NCBI GenBank assembly: GCA_025928935.1
Contig: JAICNB010000023.1
Coordinates: forward strand, 1-43,014
Direction: 5' to 3'
Length of the DNA stretch: 43,014 bases
From: Acidimicrobiia bacterium
GTDB lineage: Bacteria; Actinomycetota; Acidimicrobiia; Spongiisociales; ZC4RG35
Shown here: positions 8,630-15,412 of the stretch, one piece after another
How positions within the stretch are numbered: position 1 is the stretch's first letter
Layout: every line of letters begins with the position of its first letter
Translations under genes and position numbers: made by a program
The notes under the pieces: model-generated
What the model was told of the DNA's origin: nothing
What the model saw: the letters and a program-made list of their open reading frames with translations, nothing else
Databases searched by the model: none

Positions 8630-8873
8630 CCGCGAATCTCTGTCAGAGCGTGCACTCGAGCAGGCCCCCCTTGACTGCAGATCTCTCGTCTACATTGAAG
8701 AACCTGTGAGCATCGTATGAGGCCCCCGGTGTGATGCCTCCCTGAGACTTGCTGAGACTTGACAGCAGCTTCCTCCGCCCCTCGAGCGACGGCATCGACG
8801 CCGAACAGATCCGCCGTGTCGCCGCTTATGTAGCGAACAGAGACGAGCCGACAACGCCCTGACCAGGTCGGCG

Positions 8874-8920
8874 ATCGGTGGAGCTGACGGGATTTGAACC
8901 CGTGACCCCCTCGTTGCGAA
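8874..8920 (-). repeat. Right copy of the 47-bp direct repeat (within tRNA-Ala 3' half)
   Basis: Matches 5551-5597 at 45 of 47 bases. It covers the acceptor 3' strand, T arm and part of the anticodon arm of the intact tRNA plus five bases beyond the tRNA end, as expected for an attachment core. Confidence 0.75.
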
Positions 8921-8952
8921 CGAGGTGCTCTGCCAGGCTGAGCTACAGCCCC
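8879..8952 (-). tRNA. tRNA-Ala(CGC)
   Basis: Read on the minus strand, a full cloverleaf is seen: acceptor GGGGCTG with CAGCTCC, D stem GCTC/GAGC, anticodon stem CCTCG/CGAGG with loop TTCGCAA (anticodon CGC), and T stem ACGGG/CCCGT with loop TTCAAAT. The G3:U70 pair that marks alanine tRNAs is present. 74 nt; the CCA end is not encoded (the next bases are CCG). A partial copy lies at 5551-5597. Confidence 0.95.
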
Positions 8953-8965
8953 TTGCGGGCAACGG

Positions 8966-8971
8966 ATTCTA
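8966..8971 (-). promoter_or_regulatory. -10 element for tRNA-Ala
   Basis: TAGAAT on the minus strand, 13 bases before the mature tRNA start. No clear TTGACA-type -35 is seen at 16-18 bases upstream. Confidence 0.4.
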
Positions 8972-9081
8972 CCGAGAGGCCAATTACAGGCCAGATCGGG
9001 TTTCTTTGTCGCCCCATCGCACACAGCCCCATCCCCGCCTTCGGCAGTACTCCCCAGACGGGGGAGGAAAGCACGCCTGCC

Positions 9082-9690
9082 TTAGGTTCGACGTAGGTCG
9101 TCTCGGAGACGCTCCTGGACCACCGTGGCGGTGAGGTCGGAGCGGGAGCGTTCCACCAGGGCGCGGGCCACGTCCGTTGTGCGGCGGAGACCGTTGGTCA
9201 TTCCGTCGGGATAGTCCATCTCGGCGAGGAGGTCGACGATGTGGTCCATCCTCACGAGAGTGGTCTCGGCCGTCTCCACATTGCCGGCCCGGAGCAGGTC
9301 GAGGAGCCTTCGGCGCAGCTCCCCCACGGCCTCCCCCAGCCCGTGCAGGTAGGGCACCGGGTCGATACCGAGGTCTGCGAAGCCCGGCACCGGCTCGCCC
9401 TTGAACAACGCCTCGGTGATCCTGGCCTCGGCATACTCCTTGGCCGCATCGGCGACGAACCCGGCATAGAGGATGTCGGGATGCCCGGCCAACGCCGCAG
9501 AGATCTCGGCCAACTCGGCTCCGGCCTCCCCGATCAACTCCGTCGCCGAATCCCACTCCTCACGATGCAAGGCCCTGATCCCGTTCGCACAGGATCGGAT
9601 CACCTTCCTCGAACCGGTGATGCCCCTCTCGCGCGCGGCGAAGCGCGCATCGAGGACGGATCTGGCGTCGTCGGCGAAGTCAGGGCCCAT
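9082..9690 (-). CDS. Translin-family protein
   Basis: 202 residues, all helical. It has the layout of translin/TRAX proteins: an N-terminal RKVIRSCANGIRALHREEW segment, a middle YAGFVADAAKEYAEA segment, then PYLHGLGEAVGELRRRLLDLL and a C-terminal LRRTTDVARALVERSRSDLT. Translins are nucleic-acid binding, ring-forming proteins, and some are RNases; they are standard in eukaryotes and archaea and rare in bacteria. It is the last gene of the plsY-to-GlpR operon, 17 bp after the GlpR-like gene, and an IS630-like end lies in that gap. An in-frame GTG at 9693 is an alternative start. Whether the acidic catalytic residues of TRAX are present cannot be settled by eye. Confidence 0.8.
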   Translation of the reverse strand: MGPDFADDARSVLDARFAARERGITGSRKVIRSCANGIRALHREEWDSATELIGEAGAELAEISAALAGHPDILYAGFVADAAKEYAEARITEALFKGEPVPGFADLGIDPVPYLHGLGEAVGELRRRLLDLLRAGNVETAETTLVRMDHIVDLLAEMDYPDGMTNGLRRTTDVARALVERSRSDLTATVVQERLRDDLRRT

Positions 9691-9693
9691 CAC

Positions 9694-9713
9694 CTAGTGG
9701 TCTGTCGCTAATT
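9694..9713. repeat. Solo IS630-like terminal sequence beginning with CTAG
   Basis: These 20 bases (starting CTAGTGGT, ending TCGCTAATT) match 17 of the 20 bases at 42654-42673, where they form the end of an IS630-type transposase remnant. CTAG is the usual IS630 target. The stretch contains the stop codon of the GlpR-like gene and ends next to the translin start. No transposase is nearby. Confidence 0.4.
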
Positions 9714-10148
9714 GGCGATGACCTTGACCTGGGGCTCTTCCCACTCGGTTGGACGCTCGGATACGTGGGTGACCTTGAGCCGCCATTGCCGCTGCTGCTT
9801 CATCTGGGCCAGCGCGACGAGGTAGAGGGCGATCAGGGAGTCGATGAAGAGATGGAGGAGGAGCAACGGCAGCGAGTTCCGCCAAAGAGCCAGACCCGCG
9901 GTGACCACGGCAAGGCCGACGAGTATCGACATGGCGCGACGACGGCGAAGGCGGATCACGTCACGCTGCCCCACCGCCCGACGGTTGTAGCTCCGTTTCT
10001 GGACGTCGGCCATCAAGTGGGTCCAGCGATCGAACTCCTCGGTCGAGTTCTTGGGAGCATTTTGCCGGTCACCGAAGACCGAGGGGAGCAGGTACACACT
10101 CCACACGGCCGCTATCAGCAACAGCCCGACTATCACGCTTGTTGACAT
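9708..10148 (-). CDS. GlpR-like membrane protein (partner of MoeA-like Glp)
   Basis: 146 residues. An N-terminal membrane helix (STSVIVGLLLIAAVWSVYLLP) is followed by a cytoplasmic stretch (NSTEEFDRW...), a basic RRRR run, and a pair of membrane helices (MSILVGLAVVTAGLALW and LPLLLLHLFIDSLIALYLVALAQM), then a short charged tail. This layout and the position after galU-moeA match the actinobacterial membrane protein family of Mycobacterium Rv0996 and Corynebacterium GlpR, the receptor of the gephyrin-like divisome protein Glp. The ATG at 10148 is preceded by AAAGG; a GTG at 10169 is an alternative. The stop codon lies in an IS630-like end, so the last residues may be altered. The family call is from pattern and context. 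Confidence 0.6.
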   Translation of the reverse strand: MSTSVIVGLLLIAAVWSVYLLPSVFGDRQNAPKNSTEEFDRWTHLMADVQKRSYNRRAVGQRDVIRLRRRRAMSILVGLAVVTAGLALWRNSLPLLLLHLFIDSLIALYLVALAQMKQQRQWRLKVTHVSERPTEWEEPQVKVIAN

Positions 10149-10208
10149 CTGGCCTTTGACTCCGTCCACGGGTGAGCGTAGTGGGCAACCCCTTGCCCGA
10201 TCAACGAC

Positions 10209-10688
10209 TCAACCTCGTTCCCACTTTCCGGACTTTCCACCTGTCTTCCTCATCAACCTGACTGTCTCGATCGTGACGCCGCGCTCGACGCCCTTGACCA
10301 TGTCGTAGATGGTGAGAGCGGCGACTGCCACTGCCGTCATCGCCTCCATCTCGACACCGGTTCGATCAGTCGCTCGAACGCTAGCAATGACCCGGATGCC
10401 ACGCCCACTCGGCTCGAGGGCGACATCCAGCCCGGTGAGGGTGATCGGGTGACAGAGAGGGATCAGCTCCGAAGTCCGCTTGGCTGCCATTATCCCGGCC
10501 AGGCGTGCCGCCGCGGCAGCATCGCCCTTGGGAAGATCGCCGGAGAAGAAGCGCTCGGCCAACTCGGGAGCCATCGCCACGTGGCCCTCGGCGACTGCCT
10601 CCCGGTCGGTGACCTCCTTGGCTCCGATGTCGACCATGTGCGCCCTGCCCGCCTCGTCGAGGTGGGTCAACTCCGTCTCAGCGCCCAT
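10209..10688 (-). CDS. moaC: Cyclic pyranopterin monophosphate synthase MoaC
   Basis: 159 residues, the usual MoaC length. It converts the MoaA product (3',8-cyclo-GTP) into cyclic pyranopterin monophosphate, the second step of molybdenum cofactor synthesis in the cytoplasm. The sequence shows the strictly conserved KGD (K54), the LCHPI motif (78-82), and TGVEMEAMTAVAVAALTIYDMVK with D129 and K132 of the active site. Its start lies 11 bp inside the end of moeA, so it is translationally coupled. No moaA, moaD or moaE is in the window; the rest of the pathway must be elsewhere. Confidence 0.95.
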   Translation of the reverse strand: MGAETELTHLDEAGRAHMVDIGAKEVTDREAVAEGHVAMAPELAERFFSGDLPKGDAAAAARLAGIMAAKRTSELIPLCHPITLTGLDVALEPSGRGIRVIASVRATDRTGVEMEAMTAVAVAALTIYDMVKGVERGVTIETVRLMRKTGGKSGKWERG

Positions 10689-11907
10689 CGGTCCACTCCC
10701 TCGACTCGGGCCACTTGAACATCTCTACGGTGACCTCTTCACCCTTGCCCACCTTGGCCGTTCCCCGGGGCACCAGGGCGAACCCGTCAGCCGCAGCCGC
10801 TGCCGACAGCACATTCGAGGCCTGACCTCCCGACTTCACCACGCTGGGGACGCCCTCATCGAGGCCATCGACCAACACCCGGACAAAGACGGTCTTCGCG
10901 GGGTCCGTGTCGAAGTCCTCACCCGCCCGGGCGACGATCTGGGGTCGGAGGATGGCCCGGGCCCCCTGCATCTTGAGAAGAGCGGGACGGGCGAACTGCT
11001 CGAAGGAGACGAGCACCGAGACCGGGTTGCCGGGAAGGCCGAAGAAGAGGGCGTCACCGATGTGCCCGAAGGCGAAGGGCTTGGCCGGCTGGATCGCCAA
11101 CTGCCAGAAGTCGACCCGGGCGTCCCCCTGGAGCACCAGCTTTGTCACGTCGTAGTCACCCATGGACACCCCGCCGGTCGACACCACCACATCGGCCTTG
11201 CTCCCCTCGTCGAGAGCCTCTCGGAGAGCAGCGGTGTCGTCGGGCACGATGCCCAGGTCCACCGTGTCGACGCCGGTGTCCTCGAGCAGCGAGAGCAGCA
11301 TCGGGCGATTCGAGTCTCTTATCGCACCGGGGGCCAAAACGGCAGACTCGGGCGGGGTGAGCTCATCACCCGTCGACATGAACGCGACACGCGGCCTGCG
11401 GTAGACGAGGGGGTGACCCACCCCGATGGTGGCCAGGACCCCGACGTGCATCGGGGTCAGCCTGGTCCCTGCGGTGAAAACCACATCACCCAGGGCGACG
11501 TCGCCACCGGCGGGACGGACCGAAGTGCCCGTCTCGACAGCGGTCGTCACGGTCACCCTCGAGCCGTCGACGCGGGTGTCCTCGACTCGCACCACCGTGT
11601 CGGCGCCCGGTGGGATGGGGGCCCCGGTCATGATCTTGATCGCCTGGCCGGGGCCCACCACGCTATCCGTGGTCGATCCGGCGGGGAGATCGCCGATGAC
11701 ATCCAGGACCGTACCCGGACCGGCCACGTCGGCGCCTAGGACGGCGAACCCGTCCATGGCCGAGTTGGCCCAAGGAGGGACATTCTCCGGAGCGGTGATA
11801 TCGCCCGCCAGGACCCGCCCCTTCGCTTCCCAGATCGGAACCTCTTCGACATCGAGGAGTCCCGCCGACGTCAGCACCTCGGCCCTTGCTTCCTCGAGGG
11901 GCCTCAC
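10678..11907 (-). CDS. moeA: Molybdopterin molybdenumtransferase MoeA / gephyrin-like Glp
   Basis: 409 residues, full length. MoeA inserts molybdate into adenylated molybdopterin. Motifs seen: PPWANSAMDGFAV (NSAMDG 48-53), GAPIPPGADTVVRVED, FMSTGDEL, STGGVSMGDYD, QPAKPFAFG and FFGLPGNPVSVLVSFEQF. The start is GTG at 11907, overlapping the galU stop as GTGA. The order galU-moeA-membrane protein is the one seen for moeA1 in mycobacteria and for glp in corynebacteria, where the protein works with FtsZ and GlpR in division. The adjacent moaC supports the cofactor role, so both roles remain open. Confidence 0.9.
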   Translation of the reverse strand: MRPLEEARAEVLTSAGLLDVEEVPIWEAKGRVLAGDITAPENVPPWANSAMDGFAVLGADVAGPGTVLDVIGDLPAGSTTDSVVGPGQAIKIMTGAPIPPGADTVVRVEDTRVDGSRVTVTTAVETGTSVRPAGGDVALGDVVFTAGTRLTPMHVGVLATIGVGHPLVYRRPRVAFMSTGDELTPPESAVLAPGAIRDSNRPMLLSLLEDTGVDTVDLGIVPDDTAALREALDEGSKADVVVSTGGVSMGDYDVTKLVLQGDARVDFWQLAIQPAKPFAFGHIGDALFFGLPGNPVSVLVSFEQFARPALLKMQGARAILRPQIVARAGEDFDTDPAKTVFVRVLVDGLDEGVPSVVKSGGQASNVLSAAAAADGFALVPRGTAKVGKGEEVTVEMFKWPESREWTDGR

Positions 11908-12716
11908 CCGGCCCGCTCCCTCAGCCAGGACTTGAACTCCTCCCCGAACTCGTGCTCCCCCAGCTCGACCGAAGCCTCGAGCAGGCCGATGGGCGTGCCC
12001 ACATCGAGGAGGTCTTCCTCGGCGACATAACCGCGAAGACGACCCCTGGAGCCCAATTCGTTTATGGCATCGGTGAGCTGGATCTCACCGCCATGGCCCG
12101 GCTCGAGCTTGCCCAGGATCTCGAAGACCTCGGGGGTGAACAGATAGCGGCCGACCAACCCGAGGCGTGACGGCGCGTTGGCCGGGCCGGGTTTCTCCAC
12201 CGCGCCGGCGAGATCGAGATATCGGTCCTCTACGTCGGAGGCAGGGACCACCACTCCGTACTTGCTCAAGAACTCCTGGGTGAGCTCCCGGAGGCACATG
12301 ACCGACACGGCTCCGTCATGACTCCCTGCGGCGAGCCCGGCGAGGACGTCGTGGCCGGGCCGGACGATGTTGTCGGAGAGGAGACAGAAAAAGGGCCGGT
12401 CGCCCACCATGTGCGCCGCCTCGTTGACGGCGTGCCCCAGCCCGAGCGCCTCCTCCTGGACCACAGGGCGCAGATGGATGTCCTCGAGCCCGGTGAGAGG
12501 GCCTTCGATACTGAAGTGTTGGGCCACCAGGTGCCCGGCGTCGAGGTCGACGACCACCACGGCCTCCTTGGCGCCGGCGCGGGCTGCCTCTTCCACCGCA
12601 TACTGGATTGCGGGGCGATCGATGACGGTGAGCAGCGCCTTGGGCACCACCCGGCTCGCCGGGCGCATCCTCGTCCCCCGGCCGGCAGCAGGGATAACCG
12701 CTACTTCGATGCTCAT
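11904..12716 (-). CDS. galU: UTP-glucose-1-phosphate uridylyltransferase
   Basis: 270 residues. It forms UDP-glucose from UTP and glucose 1-phosphate for envelope polysaccharide and glycolipid synthesis. The nucleotide-binding signature PAAGRGTRMRP (9-19) with VPKALL (24-29), QEEALGLGHAV, SDNIV, VEKPGPANAPS and GGEIQLTDAI are all present, as in bacterial GalU. The ATG overlaps the plsY stop (ATGA), and its own stop overlaps the moeA GTG, so it sits in the middle of a coupled operon. It is slightly shorter than most GalU proteins (about 290-300). Confidence 0.93.
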   Translation of the reverse strand: MSIEVAVIPAAGRGTRMRPASRVVPKALLTVIDRPAIQYAVEEAARAGAKEAVVVVDLDAGHLVAQHFSIEGPLTGLEDIHLRPVVQEEALGLGHAVNEAAHMVGDRPFFCLLSDNIVRPGHDVLAGLAAGSHDGAVSVMCLRELTQEFLSKYGVVVPASDVEDRYLDLAGAVEKPGPANAPSRLGLVGRYLFTPEVFEILGKLEPGHGGEIQLTDAINELGSRGRLRGYVAEEDLLDVGTPIGLLEASVELGEHEFGEEFKSWLRERAG

Positions 12717-13318
12717 GTCGAGACTCGCTCCTCGCTGCCGGAGACCATGCGCTTGATGTTCCCACGATGACGCCAGACCACCAACGCGATGATCAAGCCG
12801 ACCCAGACCAGGGCCAGCCCGCTCACGCCCTGCCAGATCAGAAGAGGAACCGTGATGACGACGATGACCATCGAGCCGATCGAGGCGGTCCTGGTAACGA
12901 AGAAGATGAGGAACCAGATTGCGATCTCGATCACTGCGAGGAGCGGCACGGTGAAGAGGAGCACGCCACCACCGGTGGCCACGCCCTTGCCACCCTTGAA
13001 TCGGTGAAAGATCGGATAGCAGTGCCCGACCACGGCAGCCAGACCGGTCAGGAAGGCCCAGTGGACCATCGGGTCGGGGACACCGGAAGCGACCATTCCC
13101 ATCGCCGCCCCGATCGTCCCCTTGAGCGTGTCACCGATGAAGACCATGGCGGCAGGGACGCGTCCCAGGGTCCGCAGGACGTTCGACATCCCGGGGTTGC
13201 CGCTCCCCTCCTGATGGATGTCCACCCCGTGCATCCGGGCCACGATCACCGCAAAGTCGATGCTCCCCACGAGATAGGCGGCGACGATCGCCAGCGGCAG
13301 AGCGACGGCGGGCGGCAT
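12713..13318 (-). CDS. plsY: Glycerol-3-phosphate acyltransferase PlsY
   Basis: 201 residues with five or so membrane helices. It transfers the acyl group of acyl phosphate to glycerol 3-phosphate, the first step of membrane phospholipid synthesis. All three PlsY motifs are seen: GSGNPGMSN (38-46), GDTLKG (62-67) and GHCYPIFHRFKGGKGVAT (98-115). The C terminus is WRHRGNIKRMVSGSE. It is the first gene of the six-gene minus-strand operon, and a TATGAT -10 element lies eight bases before the ATG, implying a leaderless message. Confidence 0.95.
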   Translation of the reverse strand: MPPAVALPLAIVAAYLVGSIDFAVIVARMHGVDIHQEGSGNPGMSNVLRTLGRVPAAMVFIGDTLKGTIGAAMGMVASGVPDPMVHWAFLTGLAAVVGHCYPIFHRFKGGKGVATGGGVLLFTVPLLAVIEIAIWFLIFFVTRTASIGSMVIVVITVPLLIWQGVSGLALVWVGLIIALVVWRHRGNIKRMVSGSEERVST

Positions 13319-13326
13319 GGGGGCGG

Positions 13327-13332
13327 ATCATA
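13327..13332 (-). promoter_or_regulatory. -10 element of the plsY operon (leaderless layout)
   Basis: TATGAT on the minus strand, 8 bases before the plsY ATG. With this spacing transcription would begin at or next to the start codon. It is divergent from fmdB. Confidence 0.55.
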
Positions 13333-13367
13333 TGCGACAGGGAATGGAAGACCCATACCCCCGGTTG

Positions 13368-13373
13368 TAGAAT
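13368..13373 (+). promoter_or_regulatory. -10 element of the FmdB-family gene
   Basis: TAGAAT, 31 bases before the ATG, in the 86-bp divergent region shared with plsY. Unlike most promoters here it leaves a short leader. Confidence 0.4.
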
Positions 13374-13404
13374 CCGGTCACTCCACACGCGGTCAGAGTC
13401 GGTC

Positions 13405-13704
13405 ATGCCTACCTACGAATACACGTGCAAAAACTGCGGCGAGACCCTCGAGGTCTTCCAATCATTCTCAGAAAAGCCGCTGCGCAAGCACGCCGAGTGT
13501 GGTGGCGAACTGAAGAAGGTGTTCCACGCCCGGGGCGTGGTATTCAAGGGATCGGGCTTCTACTCCACCGATTCCCGATCCTCCTCCGCCAGCTCGTCGA
13601 AGAAGAGCGAGCCTTCGAAGAAGGGTGAGTCTTCCAAGAGCGAGAAGACGACCAAGAGCGAAACTTCGACCCCGGCTGCGTCTTCGAGCACCGCCTCGGA
13701 CTGA
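13405..13704 (+). CDS. FmdB-family zinc-ribbon protein with Ser/Lys-rich tail
   Basis: 99 residues. The N-terminal 45 residues are the FmdB/CxxC_CxxC regulatory domain: MPTYEYTCKNCG with a first CxxC, and HAECGG with only one Cys of the second pair (ECGGEL), so the second knuckle is incomplete. Then GVVFKGSGFYSTD, the usual end of the domain, and a low-complexity Ser/Lys/Glu/Thr tail to the end. The family is widespread in actinobacteria and its function is not settled. A hairpin overlapping the stop codon (13698-13716) probably ends transcription. Confidence 0.88.
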   Translation: MPTYEYTCKNCGETLEVFQSFSEKPLRKHAECGGELKKVFHARGVVFKGSGFYSTDSRSSSASSSKKSEPSKKGESSKSEKTTKSETSTPAASSSTASD

Positions 13705-13716
13705 CCGGGTCAGTCC
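13698..13716. terminator. Shared terminator hairpin overlapping two convergent stop codons
   Basis: GGACTGA and TCAGTCC pair around CCGGG, followed by CTTTCGTT on the plus strand. The hairpin contains the TGA of the FmdB gene and the stop of the small minus-strand gene at 13710, so it could serve both. Confidence 0.55.
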
Positions 13717-13847
13717 CTTTCGTTGATCAGGTACCAGACTCCGGCCGTCAGCGCCGCGATCAGCAAGACGATCAAGATCGATCGCAAACGGTGTGTCTCG
13801 GTGGCTTCCATCGTGGTCTCTTCGATCCGCACGGTCTCGCCGCCCAT
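13710..13847 (-). CDS. Small single-pass membrane protein (45 aa)
   Basis: 45 residues: an acidic N-terminal half (MGGETVRIEETTMEATETH) and one membrane helix (SILIVLLIAALTAGVWYLI), ending NERD. The start is well supported by a strong AAGGAGGG ribosome site five bases before the ATG. The frame is open further upstream, but that part is Arg/Pro-rich and lacks a ribosome site. It is convergent with the FmdB gene, sharing a terminator hairpin. Function unknown. Confidence 0.65.
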   Translation of the reverse strand: MGGETVRIEETTMEATETHRLRSILIVLLIAALTAGVWYLINERD

Positions 13848-13953
13848 GTTCCCTCCTTGTTCGACTCGATTTGCGGGGGTGGACCGCTTTCCGTGGAAGA
13901 TCAGTGGCCTCCGATGATTCACGGACCACGGTCCACTCCCTCGCCGTCGCCAC

Positions 13954-14796
13954 CTACCCCGACGCGGTGGCGTCGAAACCATCGGGATCAGGCGGCGGAG
14001 GCGGGACCGGAGGAGATATCTCGGTCCGGGCAGCCCGACCCAGGGTGAACAGCCCAAGGCCGAGGGCGACGCCTGCGATCGTCATCAGCACGATGATCAG
14101 CCGGAGCAGCCAGGTGGTCGTCGACAGAGAGGAACGGGTTCTCTCGATCACGGCCTGCGCCTGGTCGAGGGTGGTGCGGTACGAGTCCATGATCTGCTGG
14201 GTGGAGCCCAGCTCGGCGCTCAACCCTGCGAATGACTCAGCCGTCGCGGCTGCATCTTCGGCGAATTGCTCGGAGATCGGGCCCAGGCCACGGATCGCCT
14301 CGGCCTGAGTGGCCAACTGGGCTGGGATCCCCACGAGCGCGTCCTCGACTGCCCTCAACGACTCGTCGAACGGCTGAGAGGGGTCATAGTCCACACCCAG
14401 GAAGGAGAGTGCGTTCAACGTGCTGTCGATGACCCCAGCGGTCTGGATGGCCGCAGGCATCGTGTCGAGGATCGCCTGGAGACTGCCCGAGAGATCGTCG
14501 TCGAGGAAGTCCGCCACCGTCTCCAGGTCCCCCGAGGCGGTGGAGGCAGCCTCCGAGATGGCGGCGATGCTCTGCGCCGCGCCCCCAACTGCCCCCTCGA
14601 CCTCGTTGGTCACCGATTCGATCAAGCCGAGGGTCTCCTCGACGGCGCCCAGCGCCGACTCGGTGACCCCCACCGACTCTTCCAGGTAGTCGGAGAGGTT
14701 TCCCACCATCACCAGGCCGAGGACGAGGCCGATGACGCTGGCCACGATCGCAGTCACTCCGACGACAACCAGCGTCTTGGCCTGGGAATCCGACAT
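13954..14796 (-). CDS. Membrane protein with long coiled-coil outer domain
   Basis: 280 residues. A membrane helix near the N terminus (about 8-32, VVVGVTAIVASVIGLVLGLVMVG), about 185 residues of Ala/Ser/Glu-rich helical sequence with heptad character, a second membrane helix (about 233-257, LLRLIIVLMTIAGVALGLGLFTLG) and a Pro-rich cytoplasmic tail. It resembles receptor- or apolipoprotein-like coiled coils but has no signalling domain. A TATGTT element lies nine bases before the ATG. The frame runs on upstream of 14796, but that part has arginine-rich antisense-like composition. Function unknown. Confidence 0.7.
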   Translation of the reverse strand: MSDSQAKTLVVVGVTAIVASVIGLVLGLVMVGNLSDYLEESVGVTESALGAVEETLGLIESVTNEVEGAVGGAAQSIAAISEAASTASGDLETVADFLDDDLSGSLQAILDTMPAAIQTAGVIDSTLNALSFLGVDYDPSQPFDESLRAVEDALVGIPAQLATQAEAIRGLGPISEQFAEDAAATAESFAGLSAELGSTQQIMDSYRTTLDQAQAVIERTRSSLSTTTWLLRLIIVLMTIAGVALGLGLFTLGRAARTEISPPVPPPPPDPDGFDATASG

Positions 14797-14864
14797 GGCG
14801 CCGGGAACATACCCGGCCGGCCATCGTCTTACCCGGGTCTCTTCCCCACGCCACCCGCACTCCG

Positions 14865-14870
14865 TACCGT
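14865..14870 (+). promoter_or_regulatory. -10 element of the SAF-protein gene (leaderless layout)
   Basis: TACCGT, seven bases before the ATG at 14878. Confidence 0.45.
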
Positions 14871-14877
14871 CGGTGGG

Positions 14878-15396
14878 ATGATCTGGCTGCAAACGCCGCC
14901 GTGGGGCCGATGGGCCGTTGCCGCACTGATCGCCGCGGTTTCTCTGTGGATCGAGTTTCGCCCCGATGAGATGACCGAGCACCCGTTCGCTCTGGACGAG
15001 ATTGCGGCGGGTACCACGGTCGACGGCACCAACACGGAGACGCGGATGGTTCCGGTCGGTACGTTCACCGCGGTGGAACTGGGGCAGGTGGCCCGGATCA
15101 CGATCCCGGCGGGTGATCCGGTCCTGTTCTCGCACCTCGGCGACCAGGGCACCGCGGCGCCGAAAGGGTGGTGGAGCCTGGAGATGCCCTTGCCGCTCGG
15201 GTCCCGGCCGGGCGACACCGCCCTGATCGTGCTGCTCGACAGCGACCAGGTCGCCGACGCCGTCGTGATCGAGGACCCCGACGACGACCCACTCGGGGCC
15301 GGCACGGGATTGGTGGCCGTCGAGGCGGGCAAGGCTCCAGACGTGGCCCGGGCCGCCGGCGAGGGCAGGGCCGTGGTAATGGTTGCCCCACCGTGA
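14878..15396 (+). CDS. SAF-domain membrane protein
   Basis: 172 residues. One membrane segment near the N terminus (RWAVAALIAAVSLWI) is followed by an outer SAF-like domain (MVPVGTFTAVELGQVARITIPAGDPVL and RPGDTALIVLLDSDQVADAVVIE). Such domains occur in CpaB/RcpC pilus assembly and FlgA proteins, but no pilus genes are near. The start is placed at the ATG that follows a TACCGT element by seven bases; the frame upstream is antisense to the gene at 13954-14796. It is followed closely by uppP, probably in one transcript. Confidence 0.7.
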   Translation: MIWLQTPPWGRWAVAALIAAVSLWIEFRPDEMTEHPFALDEIAAGTTVDGTNTETRMVPVGTFTAVELGQVARITIPAGDPVLFSHLGDQGTAAPKGWWSLEMPLPLGSRPGDTALIVLLDSDQVADAVVIEDPDDDPLGAGTGLVAVEAGKAPDVARAAGEGRAVVMVAPP

Positions 15397-15412
15397 GCAT
15401 TACCGTGCCGCC

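Larger units (their letters stand above)
5598..8873. mobile_element. Putative tRNA-Ala-integrated island (remnant, no integrase left)
   Basis: The segment lies between two 47-bp direct copies of a tRNA-Ala 3' end, one of which belongs to the intact tRNA. It carries an ECF sigma factor, its membrane partner and two lipoproteins. No integrase, relaxase or phage structural gene is recognisable, so it would be a decayed or trimmed element. The bounds are inferred from the repeats only; a local duplication of the tRNA end is the alternative. Confidence 0.45.

Noticed and set aside
8690-8962. Minus-strand open frame through the tRNA-Ala
   Set aside because: It translates the tRNA itself (same artefact string), so it is not a gene.
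10480-11739. Plus-strand open frame of 419 codons
   Set aside because: It is antisense to moeA and moaC, with His/Gly/Arg/Asp-rich composition typical of the reverse strand of high-GC genes; moeA has clear motifs throughout.
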